A DNA stretch of 64,000 nt from Taudactylus pleione (lineage: Eukaryota; Chordata; Amphibia; Anura; Myobatrachidae). The stretch covers positions 8,324,001 through 8,388,000 of the forward strand of contig JAUIMM010000534.1 in assembly GCA_031769625.1 (NCBI GenBank), written 5' to 3'. Under the pieces are notes generated by a model, which was given only the letters and a program-made list of their open reading frames with translations, did no database searches and was not told the DNA's origin. Of this stretch, positions 24,182 through 35,606 are shown piece after piece. The translations under genes were made by a program, and so were the position numbers. Numbering within the stretch: the first letter of the stretch is position 1; each line of letters opens with the position of its first letter.

Positions 24182-24924
24182 CTAGTTTCATACCTGCCGG
24201 TTTTGACCGGCCGGGCAAGAAACTGCCGGTAGCCGGTTGGGTTTTTTCAGGCACTGTGTGCCTTTCACAAGCAGCGGCTTTGAGCCGCTTTTAAAGTGTT
24301 TTGTTTTTTTTTCTATTGGGCATGCGCAGCAGCAGCTGCTGCACAAGCCCGGCTGGCACAAGCCCATGTGTGTAAGGAAACATTGTTTCCTTTAAACCAC
24401 TGGCGTGCAGGGACGGGACGGACACGGCACGGCAGCCGTTCTGCACAGTGGATATTCCCATTGTAACACGGCGACCATGCCGTACCCGTGCTGTGTGAAA
24501 GAAGGCACCTGCTTTCAGCCACCACTATTTCTCACACCCGGAAAGAAAACGGGCTGGACAAAACCGGCAAGTGCGAAACTAGCCAGCAAAACAGGGAAGC
24601 AGTGGATCCTTTCACACGGCCCGGTTGCCGTGTAACACCCGGGAGCATCCACTGAGCAGGACGGCTGCCGTGCAGTGCCCGTGCCATCCCTGCATGCCAG
24701 TGGTGTATAAGAAACAATGTTTCCTTTCACACACACTGGCTTGTGCCGGCCGGGCTCGTGGGGCAGCACCTGTTGCTGCGCATGCACAATAGATAAAAAA
24801 AAAAAAACACATTGAAAGCTGCTCAAAGCCGCTGCTTGTGAAAGGCACTGAGTGCCTGAATCGACACGTCCGGCTACCGCCAGGTTCTTTCCCGGCCGTC
24901 CAAAACCGGCAGGTGTGAAACTAG
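24182..24924. mobile_element. Large palindromic hAT-like element (about 340-bp arms)
   Basis: The element begins CTAGTTTCATACCTGCCGG and ends with the complement, flanked by CCTATGG on both sides (24175-24181 and 24925-24931), a 7-bp target duplication. The two halves are imperfect inverted copies over almost their whole length, including the CAGCAGC and AAACATTGTTTCC words. Several frames run through it on both strands; they reflect the palindrome. Confidence 0.85.
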
Positions 24925-25021
24925 CCTATGGCTACATGCATTTTCATATACAGTTTCTCTTGGCCACTTCAATGGAACCACTTGTATGACACAAAAGATG
25001 AGCAAACCCTGAAAAGCATAC

Positions 25022-25336
25022 CTGTCTCATCTTGTGTAGTTGTTCCAGTACTACGCGTTACTATGTCAGGTGAAACTGAGCGACGTCTTCTTCCAGGGAC
25101 TGCAGTACTCGCAACGGTTATTACTGTGAAAATATATTGATTTCCAGGTACCAAATTCTCCAGGACACAGCTGGTGTTTGCGATGTTTATGCTCTGCACT
25201 ATTCCTCCTTTTATTTGGTACTCAATCTCATACCCACTCTGATAACTATTGTTATAATTATCAGGGAGAATCCATTGCAAAGTAGCTTTGGTGTTGGTTA
25301 TGTTACTGACGGTCAAGGTCTTAGCAGCGACTGGGT
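25022..25336 (-). CDS. ptprh: Receptor PTP exon: FN3 domain with tetra-arginine motif
   Basis: The exon is 315 nt (105 codons), with acceptor TTTCTTAG, donor GTATGC and phase 1 flanks. It begins PVAAKTLTVSNITNTKATLQW (truncated here by rule after this stretch), with the FN3 Trp in ATLQWILP and the LVPGNQYIFTVITV hallmark. The region after the hallmark carries RRRRS (codons at 25080-25091 plus Ser), which fits a furin-type proprotein convertase site. The domain is longer than its neighbours because of an extra tail, ending in a Thr-rich linker. Confidence 0.87.
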
Positions 25337-26300
25337 CTAAGAAAAAAATAAATAAATAAAAAAGAAATATAAAAAAAAAAAAAAGAGTCAAATTGTTATT
25401 TACTGTAAACTTGAACCATAATTAATTAACTGTATGATTGAGACATGTTGGTGTCTATAGTATGGTGTTTTGCAGTCATCAAAATAATGGTTAAATGTGT
25501 TAAAAGTAGAGAAAAATATTTTGGTACAAATGGCCAGAGATTTGCGAGCACCAACGTGATTGTATAAATTGAGCTGGTGCTTTCAAATCACAGGCTATCT
25601 TATTTTTTGCCAGTATATTTTACCCAAATTCACGTTTTGTCTTGGCTAGATTTAAACCAGAATGTTTTTTTCCTTAAAACAAACTAACATTTTATCTCTA
25701 ACGGTTATATCGCCAAAATTCCCCCGGTCCCCGCAATTGCAGGCTTTGGGCCATCGTCTTTCAGAAAGTTGTCTTCAAAAAGTTCTCTTTTTGGCATCAA
25801 ATTGTAAAAAAAAAACACCAAAAAGAAACGCAATCATGCCCAAATGTCTGGCTTGTTCAACTGCTGTTCTATGGCTTCTACTCCTTAGTGTCCATAGGTG
25901 GCTTTATTGGTTTTTAGCAAAGGGTTCATAAATTCCACAAAACATACAGTAGATACATAGGGAAAGATTCCGAGGTGCAGAAAACTTCATATATGGCCAC
26001 ATCTAGTGATTTGTTTTCTTTACTGCGCATGCATCCCGAGCTGCATACGCATCTTTGTGACTTTGTGAAATCTTGAGTTCCATGTATCTCAGCAGTTTCT
26101 CTGCAGACACTAAATGGGCGTTTCTGGGTGGTAAATGGGATGCAACAATGCAAGTTGTCCTGTGGATGTGTTGGGGTGTGCCAGGAACTTTGTGGGCCCC
26201 ATAGCAACATTTTGGAAGAGCCCCTCCCCAATCCCAATGTATTCAGAGAGACACCTCTCTAAAAATGGATGTTTTTCATTCTATGCCCGATAGTAGTGCC

Positions 26301-26586
26301 CAGAGCCATAACTAGACTTTTTGGTGCCTGGTGCCAGAAAATGCATAGGTGCCCCCTCCATTTTTTAAATAGGGACATAAGATAGTGAACCTGAAAAAGG
26401 GCCATGGCCTCATGGGGAAGAGCCAGGGAAGAGATAGGGGAGGCCAGGAGATGCTGGGGATAAAAGAAGAGGAAGCTGTAAGTGAGAATTATAATAAACA
26501 GGAAAGGTGACAGTCCCAAACAGAACCCCCTGCCCTGCGGTGCCCTGTGCCAATGCACAGGTCGCACTACCCAAGTTACGGCCCTG
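26301..26586. mobile_element. hAT-like MITE with perfect 8-bp target duplication
   Basis: The termini CAGAGCCATAACTAG and the complement of CAGGGCCGTAACTTG are flanked by GTAGTGCC at 26293-26300 and 26587-26594. It has inserted into a minisatellite of the TTATGCCACACAG family (26595-26770). Confidence 0.88.
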
Positions 26587-26594
26587 GTAGTGCC

Positions 26595-26770
26595 CTTGTT
26601 CATTTTATGCCCCTTAGAAGTGCCCTAGTTCACATTATACCACACAGTGCCACCAGTTCATATTATGCCACATTGTAATCTCCCCAGTTCAAAATATGCC
26701 ACATTGTAGTGCTGCCAGTACACATTATGCCACACAAAGCATCCAGTTCACATTATGCCACACAGGGAGC
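26595..26770. repeat. Minisatellite, CACATTATGCCACAC units
   Basis: Units of about 30 bp with the words TTCACATTATGCCACACAG and CCAGTTCA. It is related to the arrays at 8540-9225 and 50880-52310. Confidence 0.75.
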
Positions 26771-27502
26771 AGGGGCCAAACAGTTCCTACCCAAGGGGAA
26801 TACTTCCGAATGCAGAACATTCCATTTTCAGTAGAGATCTTCGTAATTTATTACACTATCTTTTTCTGGGACTGTCCTAACCTCGGAGCTCAATTTCCGC
26901 CCACCCTAGCTTCACAACGACTGTAAACAAGCAGAATCCTACTCTCTGACAGTGCGGGACTTACTGATAAGTGTGAAACAGGAGAGTGGAAGATGGCTCA
27001 TATCAGTTTGGAATTTTACTGAGAGAGAGAAATAGAGACCACCACTACGAGTATACTGTTTTAGGCTCAGGCAATGGACCAGACCCAATATCTTAGCAGT
27101 ATCTTAGCAGGCAATTTTGGAAACTTAGTAGACAACTATATAAGCTGGTTCCGGGGCCCCCTAGGCGTCTGGGCCCCATAGCAATGTCCGCCTTGCACTC
27201 ACTATAGCTACGCCCATGTGCATATGCTCTCTGTACACCAAATTTAGCAGGATTTCCTACACCTACAGTAGCATAATTGTGATGATAATTGTGATGGCTA
27301 CTCTTTTTTGCTTTAGAATTCCTTTGTAATCCATTCACATTCATATTGCAGCTGTGACAGAATCAGGCCCATAATACACAGGCATGTTTTTTGTATTGTC
27401 TTCAAAACATGGTAAATACAAGGAAACATGTTAAGAATACATACACCACACATGAGATATAATATATAAACATAGTCAAGTAAATAGCAGCAAAGTACTT
27501 AC

Positions 27503-27781
27503 TGGTTCGCATGTTTATAAGACTATCAGCACTTAATGTGTTACTGATGACAGATGTCACTGTTATACTGTAGAGATTTCCTGGAAAGAGGTCCATGATG
27601 GTAAAGTTGGTATCTTTAGTGGTAGCCGTTATATTTTGTTGTTGTGTCTGATTCTGTATATTAATCCATGTCACCTGGTAGTTGTATAACTGTACATTTG
27701 GATCTCCCGGAGATGTCCAATTGATAATTAGTTCAGAGACACCAAAATTAACTCCACGTAGACTTTTAGGTTTATTTGGCA
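27503..27781 (-). CDS. ptprh: Receptor PTP exon: FN3 domain
   Basis: The exon is 279 nt (93 codons), with acceptor TTTTTCAG at the 5' side, donor GTAAGT and phase 1 flanks. It begins PNKPKSLRGVNFG, has the FN3 Trp in LIINWTSPGDP, the YNYQVTWIN strand and the LFPGNLYSITVTSV hallmark. At least three sequons (NQT, NIT, NFT) suggest heavy glycosylation. It differs in sequence from the three more N-terminal repeats. Confidence 0.88.
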
Positions 27782-29837
27782 CTGAAAAATAAAAACAAAA
27801 AAAAGATGAAATCTGGCAATAATAATGCTTTAATGTGGGGGAACCATAAAATACTGTATTATTATCTTACTGAAGCAACAATGCTTCATCATACATTGAC
27901 CAATAAGCAACTGTAATAAAAATGAATTTCAGCTAAATATGGAGTGCAATGAAATATACAAATGTTATGAAATTGTGTTTTTTACTGCGGTCCACCTTAG
28001 TTGGTAATTCAGTATATATTTATAAAGGTATTACATTCTAATGGTGCCAGCAGAATTGTGACCCCTTTCTAAGTTACAGGAAACTATACTTTTTATAATT
28101 ACAAGGTGTGCTGGCGCAAAAGATATATATTATAATACCACTAGTTCATGTAGGTATGATAGATATGTATTATTAAAGATGTTTTAATACGTGTTTGTGT
28201 ATTCTATAATCATTGTAAAAGTTTTAGAACATATTAAAAAGCATACAGTGTGCACACAGTGCTAAATAGATAAAATTGCAAATAGATTACATATAAAGCA
28301 ATGACCTTTAAAAAGAGAGTAAACGTTTGTTTGCCCAAATAGCTGGATCCTGTATTAGCACAGTTTATGTAGTCTGATTAATATGCAGTCATATTGTGCT
28401 TCATTGTAAGCTGATATATCCAGTGGACTTGGTAGGTTCAAAAGTGCAGACATGCAACAATCAGTTTTTCAGTTGTGGTAAGAGCCTATATTTAACTACT
28501 GCGACCGCAGACTTCTGGACTGAATGACTGTATACTGGGACCAGTGCGCACGCGTATGTATCGGCTGTAACTTATTGTTTATTTTATTGCCTTTTACTAT
28601 AGTTGTTAAACTTACATCGTGTTACCCCTTTTTACATAAGTAACTTTTGTGCTTTGGAACCACACGATTAGACTGGAAAGCAATTCTTTCTAAAGCGACT
28701 TGCACCGCAAAATAGCAACTAAACGGCATTAATAAAGTCCAATACTTACTTAATTATGTTGATTTATTCATTTGTGTATACGTTTCATTTATGGATTTAT
28801 TTATCCCCTTTTTTATATATGATTGGATGTTTTAGATCATTAACATCCAGGCACTGTAGAAAACTAAATTTTCTGGATACTGTACTGATTACATTATATA
28901 TTTTTTTCCTTTACTGTGAATATCTATGTAATTTTATTGCTTGAAATTCAGTAAAACCATTGATACCATACATCATCCAATATTTATTCTTATGGTAATA
29001 TTTATTCTTAACACCTTATAATCACAATCCATGTATTTTATTAATGTTGATCACTAGGCTTGACCAGCTAGGGCTGGTGGAACCATAGAGGGGAGATCCG
29101 CAGTGTGGGTCTCCATCCCCCTTGATTACACCAGCCATATTGGACCCACTGCTGTGCGTCCAATATGCTTTGAGTAAAGAGAACCTGGACATTTGCAGGC
29201 AAAATGCCCAACATTAATTAAACCTATAGATTACTTGCTGGAGCACACACCCAACATATCCGAACAGCTGTACTATAAGTCCATTTGCTGGGAAGTCCTG
29301 TTTATTCCGCTTGGTTGTTTTTGTGAATCACCCTCTGGTGCTGGCCCTAGTGGATTAGAGTAGTGAACTGACCTTGGTTTCCTGATCCATACTGCCAAAT
29401 GTTCTGCCTCACAAATTGCCCAAAATAAAAGTTATGTGTGTCCACAGGACAGCTGAGGGATATGACAGGACTCTTTTGCCAGTTTTCGTAAAAGGATAAA
29501 CAGTCACTGTAATAGCTGCAGTTGTCCCAAAACTGCCCTACCCTTTAATACTAGGCAGACACTTCTAGCTGTCGTCCAGGACACAGTCTGGCCGGCATCC
29601 TGGTAATTGAATCACCGGCCTTGACAGAGAAGCTTGAGGAAAAGAGAGAAAAAAAGTGACATGCTCTGTCACAAAACCTGAACCAGAGTACTGTTCAGGA
29701 GAATAAACCTCTACAGCTAAATGGATGGGGATAAGGCAAAGGCAAGCTGCGCAAGTTCCAATGCAGAACCAATTCCGGATATAATTTGTTGGTGAGACCT
29801 TGGGTGAAGGTGCCATGCCTCCCAACTAGGACTCAGA
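27782..29837. other. Intronic AT-rich sequence without recognisable elements
   Basis: This is the 5'-side neighbour of the FN3 exon at 27503. No exon with an FN3 hallmark, no inverted termini and no tandem array were seen. Confidence 0.5.
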
Positions 29838-29844
29838 CTGGTCA

Positions 29845-30130
29845 TAGGGCCTGATTCAGCAAGGAAGGCAGTCGCTAATATGCACGCAATCGGCCGATTG
29901 TTGCATATTGCGCATGCGTATGGATCACAGTGCGCATGAACAAAATAGCCTTTGCGAATGGGACTGCGATCGCAGCGGCTATGCAGACCCATCGCAGAGT
30001 GATTGACAGGAAGTGTCGTTAGTAGGTAGTGACTGGGTCTCGTCAATCCCAAAGTATGTGCTAGCATCTATTATCCGTCCGAGAGTTGTGACAAGGGGTA
30101 GGGATAGGGGTAGGGTTAGGATACTTACCT
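29845..30130. repeat. Harbinger-like repeat, left end only
   Basis: The end AGGGCCTGATTCAG matches the termini of complete copies. It runs into a short G-rich GGGTTAGG segment at 30090-30125. No matching right end was found. Confidence 0.4.
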
Positions 30131-30768
30131 GCAGGTTTCAGTATCTGACCGCATGGACCCTGAGCGCCAACATCCTGTACCCGACCCCATAAGAGGAAGG
30201 ATCCACAAACTGCATTAATAAACTCAGTGGTACAGGAAACAAAGTTCCCATAAGGGACGATCTATAACCAGAGCTGAGACAACAGACTGAGAAAATGGTT
30301 TAGAGGAATCTTGATGTGTTTTCTGAGGTACCTGGATGTACTGCTCTCTCTAGTGCTGCCAAACTCCTAATTGCCTAATATTTCCCATTCTTCATTATAT
30401 GTGATAGTTGTTGAGTGCCTTCTTTCCCCATCCCATCCCTTACCCATCACTATACTTTTGTTGTAACTGTATTTTGAAGTTACTCAAAAAATTATACCCA
30501 AAAACAGTAGCATGACATTCTTTTATTGTACCAGCCAAATTATATATGTTTTATATTATTGGAATATACTTTACATGTCATGTAACCTCTTGTATTTAAT
30601 CTCATTATGTATACTACATTATTAAATAAAAAGATTTAATAAAAAGAACATGATATAGTTACACCTTCAAAGGTAGTAGTGAGAGTAAGACCATACTACA
30701 TTCCTGAAGCTAGGTGTACAGTATACTGTAGGTGTGAGACAGAAAAATTAAAAACAATCTGGACCTCA

Positions 30769-31306
30769 GGGGGTCATTCAGACCCGCTCGCGAGCGCAGC
30801 ACGCTCGCAAGCGGGTCGATGTTACCCCAATGCGCATGCGCACGACGGAGGGAGCTCCGTCGTGCGCATGCGCGAGACCCGGACAGCGACAGCCAAGCTG
30901 TCGCTCAGGGTCTCGCACCAAAGGGGGCATGCTGTCGATGGTGACTGACAGCACACCCCATTTGGTGGGCGTGCCGGGGGCGTGGCTGCCAGACGGAGGC
31001 GTTCCCACGGGAACGCCTACCGTCTGGGTCCGGCCCCACTGACATCACTAGTGATGTCAGTGGGAGTGAGGGAGCCAAAATCACTCCAGGGCTTGTGGTC
31101 ACCGAGACCCTACCGCAGGGTCTCGTCGCAAGCCCGATGGTCGCGATGGTCTTGACCATCGCGACCATCTTTTTGGCCGCTCGCATATGCTGTGGGTGGT
31201 CACCCACAGCTATACGAGTGGCCTGGAGGCCCCTCCATTTTTAGGTAGGAGGGCACGGATTCAGATCGAGCACTCTGGTCAGAGCGTCCGGCTCTGAATC
31301 AGGCCC
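30769..31306. mobile_element. Multi-hairpin Harbinger-like MITE, complete
   Basis: 538 bp flanked by TCA on both sides (30766-30768 and 31307-31309). The termini are GGGGGTCATTCAGACC and CTGAATCAGGCCC. At least seven consecutive hairpins fill it, including GCGCATGCGCACGACGGAGG with its complement and CACTGACATCACTAGTGATG. It is in opposite orientation to the copy at 48689-49239. Confidence 0.88.
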
Positions 31307-31309
31307 TCA

Positions 31310-32345
31310 GTGTTATGGAGGAATCTAACAGCAACTGGAATAGCACCTTTGTGTTAGTAACTAAGTGGATTATTCGTTTCTGCAATGATTTTAGAAAACT
31401 AAGCAAAAATTTCTCATTTAGACACATAGCTGATGCCCAGAATTGTTGAGTTAGTGGAGATCTTGGCCAACAGTCAGTACCTTGCCACATTAGATCTGAC
31501 CAAAAGTTACTGGAAGATTCCCCTAATGCCACCAGCATTAAGACAGCCTTTTAAACCCCGGATGGGTTATTTTAGTATAAGGTACTGCCTTTCAGGCTTC
31601 ATTGGGATCCTGCCACCTTTCAGAAGGTCATGAGCTCTCGAAGCTGCTCCAGGAGTATGCAATTGCATACGATGACGATATAGTCATTCACTCCCAGAAC
31701 TGGAAGTTATATCTACCCAAGGTGGAGGCAGTGTTAGCATCACTCGGGGTGGAGGGTCTGACTGCCATTCCCAGGAAATGTGCAGTGGTGATATGAGAAG
31801 TCAAGTACTTGAGATACGTGGTGGGACAAGGTGAACTCAAACCCCAAGTTGACAAAGTGGAGGCTATCAGAAACTGCTCCTTAAAAAGGCTTGTCCAGAT
31901 AAGTTGGTGTGGTCGGAAGCAGTAGAGGCTGCCTGCCATGATCTTTAAGTAGCTCTGTGTACATCACTAATACTTCAAGCACTGGATTTCAGTAAGAGAT
32001 TGACAGGATAGAAACACCCATCCTCTATTTGAGCTGTGAACTTCTACCAAGGGAAAAGAAATTCTCCATGGTGGCACAGGAGTGATTAGCAATCAAATGG
32101 GTATCTCTGGCATTCAGATACTTCCTCCTGGGTAGAGAATTCATATTGGACACTGACCATGCCTCATTGAAATGGATGCATGGGAACAAGGAAGTGAAAT
32201 CCCAGATAACTCAGTGCTTCCTAGCATTCCATGCAAAGTGGTCTGTGTGTAAATCACCACAGGTCTCTGGAGAACTGCAGAAGTAGGTCTTTATCACTGC
32301 ATCATACAGTGTAATAATGGCTGCAGATGCACTTCCTAAATAACA
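31310..32345 (+). pseudogene. Ty3/gypsy reverse transcriptase and RNase H remnant
   Basis: Broken plus-strand frames give IRFCNDFRKL, a YLATLDLTKSYWKIPL RT core, AYDDDIVIHS in place of the YLDD active site, LPKVEAVLASLGVEGLTA, and further on LAIKW and FILDTDHASLKWM from RNase H. These are the successive RT and RNase H blocks of a Ty3/gypsy pol polyprotein. Several stops and frameshifts show it is dead. No LTRs were identified at its edges; the multi-hairpin MITE sits directly at its left edge. Confidence 0.85.
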
Positions 32346-32518
32346 AATGGAGAGCAGTGATGTAACTTCCTGCCCACCACATTAAAGCAACACAACATAA
32401 TCCCTCTTTTTAAACATAAAGAAACATCAAACAGGTCTCTGGGTGCAAGACAGTGAACAGGTGTTGGATGCAGGGATAGTGTGCTACAAAGAACAAACAC
32501 AAACTGAAACATGGGAGA

Positions 32519-33212
32519 TTAAGAAACAGTCCTGGAATTTTGGATTAGGCATGGAAATTCTTTTAGACCTGGTAAAAAAAGGGCTAGTGGTGTGGCCAGT
32601 GTCTTAATGGGTTTACTATTGGGCAATGGCATGGGACTGTCCTGCACCCCCATAGGTGCTTCTTCAGGGGACTCATTGTCCATGATGATGGGTGTTTTGA
32701 TACCGTCAGTTGGAGTCATGTAATGTGAAGGTGTTGGCTCACACACCCCTGTTCGCTCATACAAGGTAGTGTCAGATTGTACCACATAATGTTGGGCCTG
32801 TTGGAAGATCCCTTCACAGTACCGACAGGGGTCTGAATGTGGAACGATGATCTTAAGCAATGTAATGTTTTATCATGAATGGCTTTGAGCAGCAACCTGG
32901 AATTCTGCAAAGCATCTTGCACGTTGTGTTTAGTTTAAGTTTGAACTTTGTGGTGGGAATGATTGTGCGGATGCGCCTAGACAGGAGGTTTTGAACAGGA
33001 GAGGGAAGTCCAGCTCACTGAGTGTTTCTAAAGTTAAGGAGCAACATAAACATGTCAGAACCATCTCTATAACATTTATCTAAAAAGTGCTTTGCAGAAT
33101 GTACTGCCCTTTCTGTTAGTCTGTTGGACTGTGGATAGAGAGGACTGATGGTGACAAGTGAGATGTCCCATTCACTGGTGAATGTTTGGAACTCACCGCT
33201 CATTAACTGCAT
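32519..33212 (-). pseudogene. Ty3/gypsy integrase remnant, opposite orientation
   Basis: On the minus strand, EFQTFTSEWDISLVTISPLY followed by PQSNRLTERAVHSAKHFLDK and LLNFRNTQ is the end of a retroviral-type integrase core; the E of RLTERAV is the third acidic residue. The part at 32519-32860 looks like the pol C-terminal tail. Since the RT fragment beside it lies on the plus strand, this is either a second insertion or an inverted piece of the same element. Confidence 0.78.
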
Positions 33213-33246
33213 GACATTGTCAGTAAGTAACCTACATGGTAACCCA

Positions 33247-33786
33247 GGACCTCATTCAGAGGCGGTCGTTAGTTGCAAGCGGTCACCCTGAATCAGGGAG
33301 GCTGCTTGCATCCTGAACGACCTCCTCCTTGTCGATCGGTAAGCTGTGGGTTACCACCCACAGCTTAATGACTGACCAGGTTGATGGTCGCGATGGTGAA
33401 CACCATCGCGACCATCGGGGCTTACGACCAGAACCTAAGGTTGGCTCTGGGCACTCGTAAGTCCCAGGGAGCTTCCTGCTCTGAAAGAGCAGGAAACTCC
33501 CCACTGACATCACTGATGATGTCAGTGCGGCCGCCCACAAAACGGGAGGCGTTCGTAAAGGAACGCCTCCGTTTTGGAAACCACCCCCCTGGCCCGCCTA
33601 CAAAAAGGGGCGAGCTGTCGATCAACATCGACAGCCGCCCCTTTTGTAGAGAGCTCCAGAGCGACAGAGTTTCTCTGTTGCTCCAGGGCTTGCGCACGCG
33701 CAGTGTGGCTGCTGCGCGTGCGCAGGACTAACCATAGAGTCGGTTATGAGTGCATCGGCACTTGCGACCGACTCTAAATGAGGTCC
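33247..33786. mobile_element. Multi-hairpin Harbinger-like MITE, complete
   Basis: 540 bp flanked by CCA (33244-33246 and 33787-33789), with termini GGACCTCATTCAGAG and CTAAATGAGGTCC. The internal hairpins include GATGGTCGCGATGG with GACCATC complements, GGGAGCTTCCTGCTC pairs and CACTGACATCAC. It sits just beyond the gypsy integrase fragment. Confidence 0.88.
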
Positions 33787-34755
33787 CCAATGTGCAGGAA
33801 AATGTCTTATCAGTTTTCGCCAACAAAACAGGCGAAAACGTGTAGGTGTGATAAAAAAACAGATAAAAAAGTCAGGACATGTAAGAAATTGAGTCTGTAC
33901 CCCAAGTAATGGGTGACGTACATCGGAAATTAATTTAGAAGTGAATTATTGTCCGTAATAAAAGTATTTAGAGTACTTAAATTGCATCGGTTGGCGGGGA
34001 GGAATAGTAGGTTAAGGTTTTGTTGGAGTGGACAGAGTATGCGCCTGTAGTACAGTCTGCGGCTGGCCTGTTGGTGGTGAGCAGTTAATAAAACATTTTC
34101 CATACATTTCCTACAGACTTTTGTACTGTTAATATTAGGATGGAAAGACTTTGCATTCATAAACAGATTGGTAAACGGATTTTGGTAACTGGGTGAAGAT
34201 TCCCAATGCCAAGTTTTTTTGGACAACTGTTCTGTCAGAGTTTGGTTTAAGATGACTAATCAGACAGTTCAGAAAAACACAATTCTGTATTTTTAAAATT
34301 ATTAAACACAGAATGGGCTAATTGATATCGCCTAAAAACATGAATAAAAATCACCAGCCAAAATCCTGCTGTCTTCAAAAATGTTTGCAGATAGTTCCAG
34401 TGGTTCCCAACTTCGACCCTCAAGTTTTCCCAACTGGTCAAAGTACTGTAACAGCAACATTAACTCCATAAAAAAACATGACCTGTTGGTGGACTAGTGT
34501 TGATAACCACTGGTTTATACTATCCAAAGGTCATTAGCCCTGAAATAAGGGTGTTTTAAGAAAAACTAGATTAAACTTTTACTAACCATACCTTACTGTA
34601 ATCTATAATTACTTAAAGCACACAAACATGGCAAACTATAAAAGCATACACATGGCAATACTATGTAATTGTAATACTTTCTCTATGAATCCACGTTTTA
34701 ATTTCTAAAAATTAATTTATAACAAATTATATTATAGAACAAAACATGAACTTAC

Positions 34756-35022
34756 TTGTTGTTCTTTGTGTTTCCGGAACTGCTTCGCTCAGCACTCCAT
34801 CTGAGGTCACAGTGTAGATGGTGAATTTGTAGTTTACTCCTGGTGACAGCCCAGTCACCTCTACAAAATTGGTTGTTATATTGATAATGCTCACATTGCC
34901 TGGCTGCCCTAACACGTTGTAGGTGTATGATTTACTATTAGTATCACTAGGGATCGTCCAATTGAGTATTACAGTATTCACCCCTGCAGTAGAGGCACCG
35001 AAGCTAGAGACAGCGGATGGTC
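34756..35022 (-). CDS. ptprh: Receptor PTP exon: FN3 domain
   Basis: The exon is 267 nt with acceptor CTCAG, donor GTAAGT and phase 1 on both sides. The protein begins PSAVSSFGAS, carries LNWTIP and repeats the TGLSPGVNYKFTIYTVTSDG hallmark. It is clearly paralogous to the two exons at 54593 and 57976 but older: many substitutions, for example GQPGNVS in place of WQPDNVN. It therefore records an earlier round of duplication of the same FN3 cassette. The intron on its 5' side is about 19.6 kb and packed with transposons. Confidence 0.88.
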
Positions 35023-35451
35023 CTGAGGAGAAAAAAATACAGGATTTTGTAAACTTAATTAAAATTTGCGTGTTTTTTTAAGTTCTATGACCTATTTACA
35101 GTCATTTCGAAATCTGACTCCCTCACCTTGACTGCAACTTCCTCCCCTTGTCATACCTGGCGTATATTTAGACGACACGTTACCGATGGCGCACCATCCA
35201 AAGCGGTGTCTGATGTTGGGAAAACATTGGTGGCGCCGGTCCATTGGCCGAGGTCTGCGAATGTGCAGAACTCATTCATCAATGACTAAACCAACAATGG
35301 TTTTCTACTCATAGTTTATAACCATCGATGGTACAGTCTTTGATGGCCATCACTAGCTGAGTGGAGACTGGATTGCGAATGGAGGCACACAGTAGAAATG
35401 TATTGAAGTTAATGGCCAGACTGTGCAGCTAATAAGTATCCAAATGGTATA

Positions 35452-35606
35452 GGGCCTGATTCAGAAGCTATATGCAAACCTGATGGTTTATGTACAACTC
35501 CGATGTTTGGTGATCTGTGCATGCACAGGATCTGTACTGCTCATGTGCAGATCTGTATCTGCAACAGAGACGCAGTGACTGTGCTATAGTGTACAACTCT
35601 GAATCA
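35452..35606. repeat. Short Harbinger-like repeat
   Basis: AGGGCCTGATTCAGAAGC at the left and ACTCTGAATCAT at the right are weak inverted ends of the same family as the larger MITEs. The right end is degenerate. Confidence 0.35.

Noticed and set aside
24313..24848. Pairs of similar frames on both strands
   Set aside because: They arise from the two arms of the 743-bp palindrome.
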